Of a stretch of 64,000 nt of DNA, positions 62,157 to 64,000 are shown in pieces. The translations under genes were made by a program, and so were the position numbers. Origin of the DNA: Pseudomonadota bacterium (GTDB lineage: Bacteria; Pseudomonadota; Alphaproteobacteria; Rhizobiales; Hyphomicrobiaceae); the NCBI GenBank assembly GCA_018242295.1, contig JAFECE010000003.1, positions 496,001-560,000 on the forward strand, given 5' to 3'. Within the stretch, counting starts at the first letter, position 1. Every line of letters begins with the position of its first letter. The notes beneath the pieces are model-generated. The model was not told the DNA's origin. It did no database searches and saw only the letters and a program-made list of their open reading frames with translations.

Positions 62157-63158
62157 ATGGCCGTTATAGCCCTCCCCGCCCACAAAATTCCGGTTGCCGA
62201 CTACGTTGCAGGGATCGCCAATGGCGACCGCGCCCTTCTCGCTCGCGCCATCACTCTTGTGGAAAGCTCGAACCCGGATCATGGCCGCCTCGCGCAGCAG
62301 GTGCTGCAGGAACTGCTGCCGAAGACGGGCAAAGCCGTGCGGCTCGGCATCACCGGCGTTCCCGGTGTCGGCAAGTCGACGACGATCGATCAGCTGGGGA
62401 TGAACCTTCTTGCCGAAGGGCATCAGGTGGCCGTGCTCGCGATCGACCCGACGTCCAAACGCTCGGGCGGTTCGATCCTCGGTGACAAGACGCGCATGAA
62501 CTCGCTCGCGCAGGAAAAGAACGCCTTTATCAGGCCGTCGCCGTCGTCCGGAACGCTCGGCGGCGTGACGCGACGCACGCGCGAAACCATGGCGCTCGTC
62601 GAAGCGGCAGGCTTCGATGTCGTCATCGTCGAGACGGTCGGCGTCGGCCAGTCCGAGGTTGCCGTGGCGGACATGGTGGATTTCTTTCTGGTGCTTCTGC
62701 TCTCGGGTGGGGGCGACGATTTGCAGGGCATCAAGAAAGGCATCATCGAGCTTGCCGATATGATCGCCATCAACAAGGCGGACGGCGACAACATCAAGCG
62801 CGCCGAAAGCGCCGCTGCCGAATACAAGAACGCGCTGCAGATTTTCACGCCGCACGGCGCGACGTGGTTTCCTCCGGTCTTGACCGTCTCAGGCCGCGAC
62901 AATCGCGGACTGAAGGAGCTTTGGGCCAAGGTTCTCGAGCATCGCGAGAAGATGACGGCGACCGGCGAGTTCGCCGCGCGCAGGCAATCTCAGGCCGTGT
63001 CCTGGATGCGCGACATGCTTGAGGACCGCCTTATGGGCGCCCTCAGAGCGCATCCACGCGTGGCGGCCGAGCTTCCGAACATCGAGGCGTCCGTCCGCAA
63101 CGGCACGCTGCTGCCGACGCTCGCTGTCGACCGCATCATGACGATGATGGGGATCTGA
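62157..63158 (+). CDS. meaB: Methylmalonyl-CoA mutase-associated GTPase MeaB
   Basis: 333 residues, normal for the ArgK/MeaB family. Walker A GVPGVGKSTTIDQLGM, SGGSILGDKTRMNSLA, VETVGVGQSEVAVADMVDFF and GGGDDLQGIKKGIIELADMI are all present. It protects and reloads B12-dependent acyl-CoA mutases, which the ethylmalonyl-CoA pathway of methylotrophs needs. The mutase gene is not here. Start: ATG 62157 matches the family N-terminus, while ATG 62061 has a better ribosome site (AGGAG) and would add 32 residues; unresolved. Confidence 0.95.
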   Translation: MAVIALPAHKIPVADYVAGIANGDRALLARAITLVESSNPDHGRLAQQVLQELLPKTGKAVRLGITGVPGVGKSTTIDQLGMNLLAEGHQVAVLAIDPTSKRSGGSILGDKTRMNSLAQEKNAFIRPSPSSGTLGGVTRRTRETMALVEAAGFDVVIVETVGVGQSEVAVADMVDFFLVLLLSGGGDDLQGIKKGIIELADMIAINKADGDNIKRAESAAAEYKNALQIFTPHGATWFPPVLTVSGRDNRGLKELWAKVLEHREKMTATGEFAARRQSQAVSWMRDMLEDRLMGALRAHPRVAAELPNIEASVRNGTLLPTLAVDRIMTMMGI

Positions 63159-63333
63159 GTTCGCGGCCAATCACACCCGTCATTCCTCGCTTGCATCACG
63201 AAGCGCGCGACGGAATTCGCCGGATTGCGAAACGTCATTGCTAATTCGGCAAAAAATAGCGCCCCGGGCTTAAGTGCCTAAGGCGCAATAGTCTCGAATA
63301 CTCATTGATTTCGACTACCGGACTAATGCCGGA

Positions 63334-63963
63334 TTATTCTCGTGCTATGCTACCGGTCTCAATGGGATGCTGACGAGATTTGACCTCGGACAGCGAGATT
63401 TCGATTTCCGCATTTCGCGCAGCGACGAATTCCGCTTCCCGGCGCGCCGCATCAACTGCGGCCAATGACACTGCTATCTCAGCATTGCGTTCTTCCGCGA
63501 ACTTGACGTCCTCGTAGGCGGCCGTGGCGGCGTCGATTTCACGATTGCGGTCTCTTTCGAATTCCGCTTCATGAACCGCCGCAACGCGAGCCGTCGACGC
63601 GTCGGCCTCTGCGTTTTGTTCACGCTCGAATGCCGCTTCCGCGACGTCTTGCGCTTCCCGGGCACGCGCGACTGCAACCGCGGCCAAGGATGCGCTGATC
63701 TCATTGTTTCTTTCGCGCTCGAACTTTGCCTGCTCGTATGCCGCGAATGCCATTTCAATTTCGGCGTTCCGAGCGCGTTCAAATTCGGCGGTCTGCTCAG
63801 CTTCGACGCGAGCAACCGAGGCATTGATCTCGGCGTTGCGATCACGTGCAAACGCGGCATCGGATACCGACGGCATAGCGTCTTTGGCGAAAGCGGAAAT
63901 CCCCTCTACGGGGAATGCAAGTCCTGTCAGGACCATTGCGAGCATAATGCGCATGTATGACAT
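63334..63963 (-). CDS. Secreted helical repeat protein (F-x3-R-N-x-E-I repeats)
   Basis: 209 residues: a signal peptide (RIMLAMVLTGLAFPVEGISA), then seven units with the core F-x-x-x-[RQ]-N-x-E-[IA], for example FARDRNAEI, FERARNAEI, FERERNNEI, FEREQNAEA, FERDRNREI, FAEERNAEI and FVAARNAEI. Spacings of about 23, 20, 31, 23, 20 and 24 residues suggest a doubled three-unit block. Likely a long periplasmic helix or coiled coil. Function and family not recognised. ATG 63963 with GAGG upstream. Confidence 0.65.
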   Translation of the reverse strand: MSYMRIMLAMVLTGLAFPVEGISAFAKDAMPSVSDAAFARDRNAEINASVARVEAEQTAEFERARNAEIEMAFAAYEQAKFERERNNEISASLAAVAVARAREAQDVAEAAFEREQNAEADASTARVAAVHEAEFERDRNREIDAATAAYEDVKFAEERNAEIAVSLAAVDAARREAEFVAARNAEIEISLSEVKSRQHPIETGSIARE

Positions 63964-64000
63964 TGGAGTTGATCCTCGTTGGCGATACGTTTGTGATATC

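Overview
The window is GC-rich chromosomal DNA from an alphaproteobacterium, most likely a Hyphomicrobium or close relative. This is inferred from a methanethiol oxidase (SBP56/MtoX) gene followed by SCO and MauG-type genes, an arrangement described for methylotrophic Hyphomicrobium. It also rests on an aa3-oxidase subunit IV, a type II glutamine synthetase beside a DUF2735 gene, and MeaB. No rRNA, tRNA, CRISPR array, insertion sequence or phage gene was recognised. The left edge cuts mtoX.

Region by region. 1-2.6 kb: end of mtoX, a copper-chaperone-like SCO protein and a di-haem MauG/CcpA protein, all on the + strand. 2.9-10.8 kb: a PDZ plus alpha/beta-hydrolase protein, an arylsulfatase divergent from an octahaem cytochrome with a TPR tail, a Rieske-FAD reductase and a small membrane protein. 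11.3-14 kb: Hsp20, a DUF2092 protein, a fragment of a carbamoylase/amidase gene and two small envelope proteins.

14.1-37.9 kb is a large catabolic island. Its first module is a cupin dioxygenase, a flavin reductase and an acyl-CoA-dehydrogenase-fold flavoprotein behind an AraC regulator. Next come two XRE-cupin regulators, an aldehyde dehydrogenase plus quinone reductase, and a dimethylglycine-dehydrogenase-like enzyme with a polyamine-type ABC importer. Then follow NCS1 and MFS transporters with a duplicated Lrp regulator. The second module is a luciferase-like monooxygenase, an amidohydrolase, a flavin reductase, an EthD protein, an aldehyde dehydrogenase and a DUF4242 protein. Together they look like uptake and oxidation of one or more organic nitrogen compounds, for example N-methylated or amide-bearing molecules; the substrate cannot be read from the sequence. 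A 12-bp motif recurs in the Lrp/monooxygenase intergenic region and upstream of the ABC importer and may tie the island together.

38.3-47.3 kb: two divergently transcribed RND efflux systems, one metal-type (CzcA-like) and one drug-type (AcrB-like), neither with an outer-membrane channel gene. 47.3-54.4 kb: a secreted protein, an Hpt plus hybrid histidine kinase pair, a stand-alone receiver, a ribbon-helix-helix protein, two glycine-rich secreted proteins with the same C-terminal motif, and small oxidase/membrane proteins. A cluster of hairpins with G-rich loops lies near 51.7 kb. 54.9-64 kb: a polysaccharide deacetylase, glnII-DUF2735-glutaminase (nitrogen metabolism), a DUF4142 protein, a second small membrane protein paralogous to the one at 10.6 kb, a proline-rich lipoprotein alpha/beta hydrolase, meaB, and a secreted protein built of regular F-x3-R-N-x-E-I repeats.
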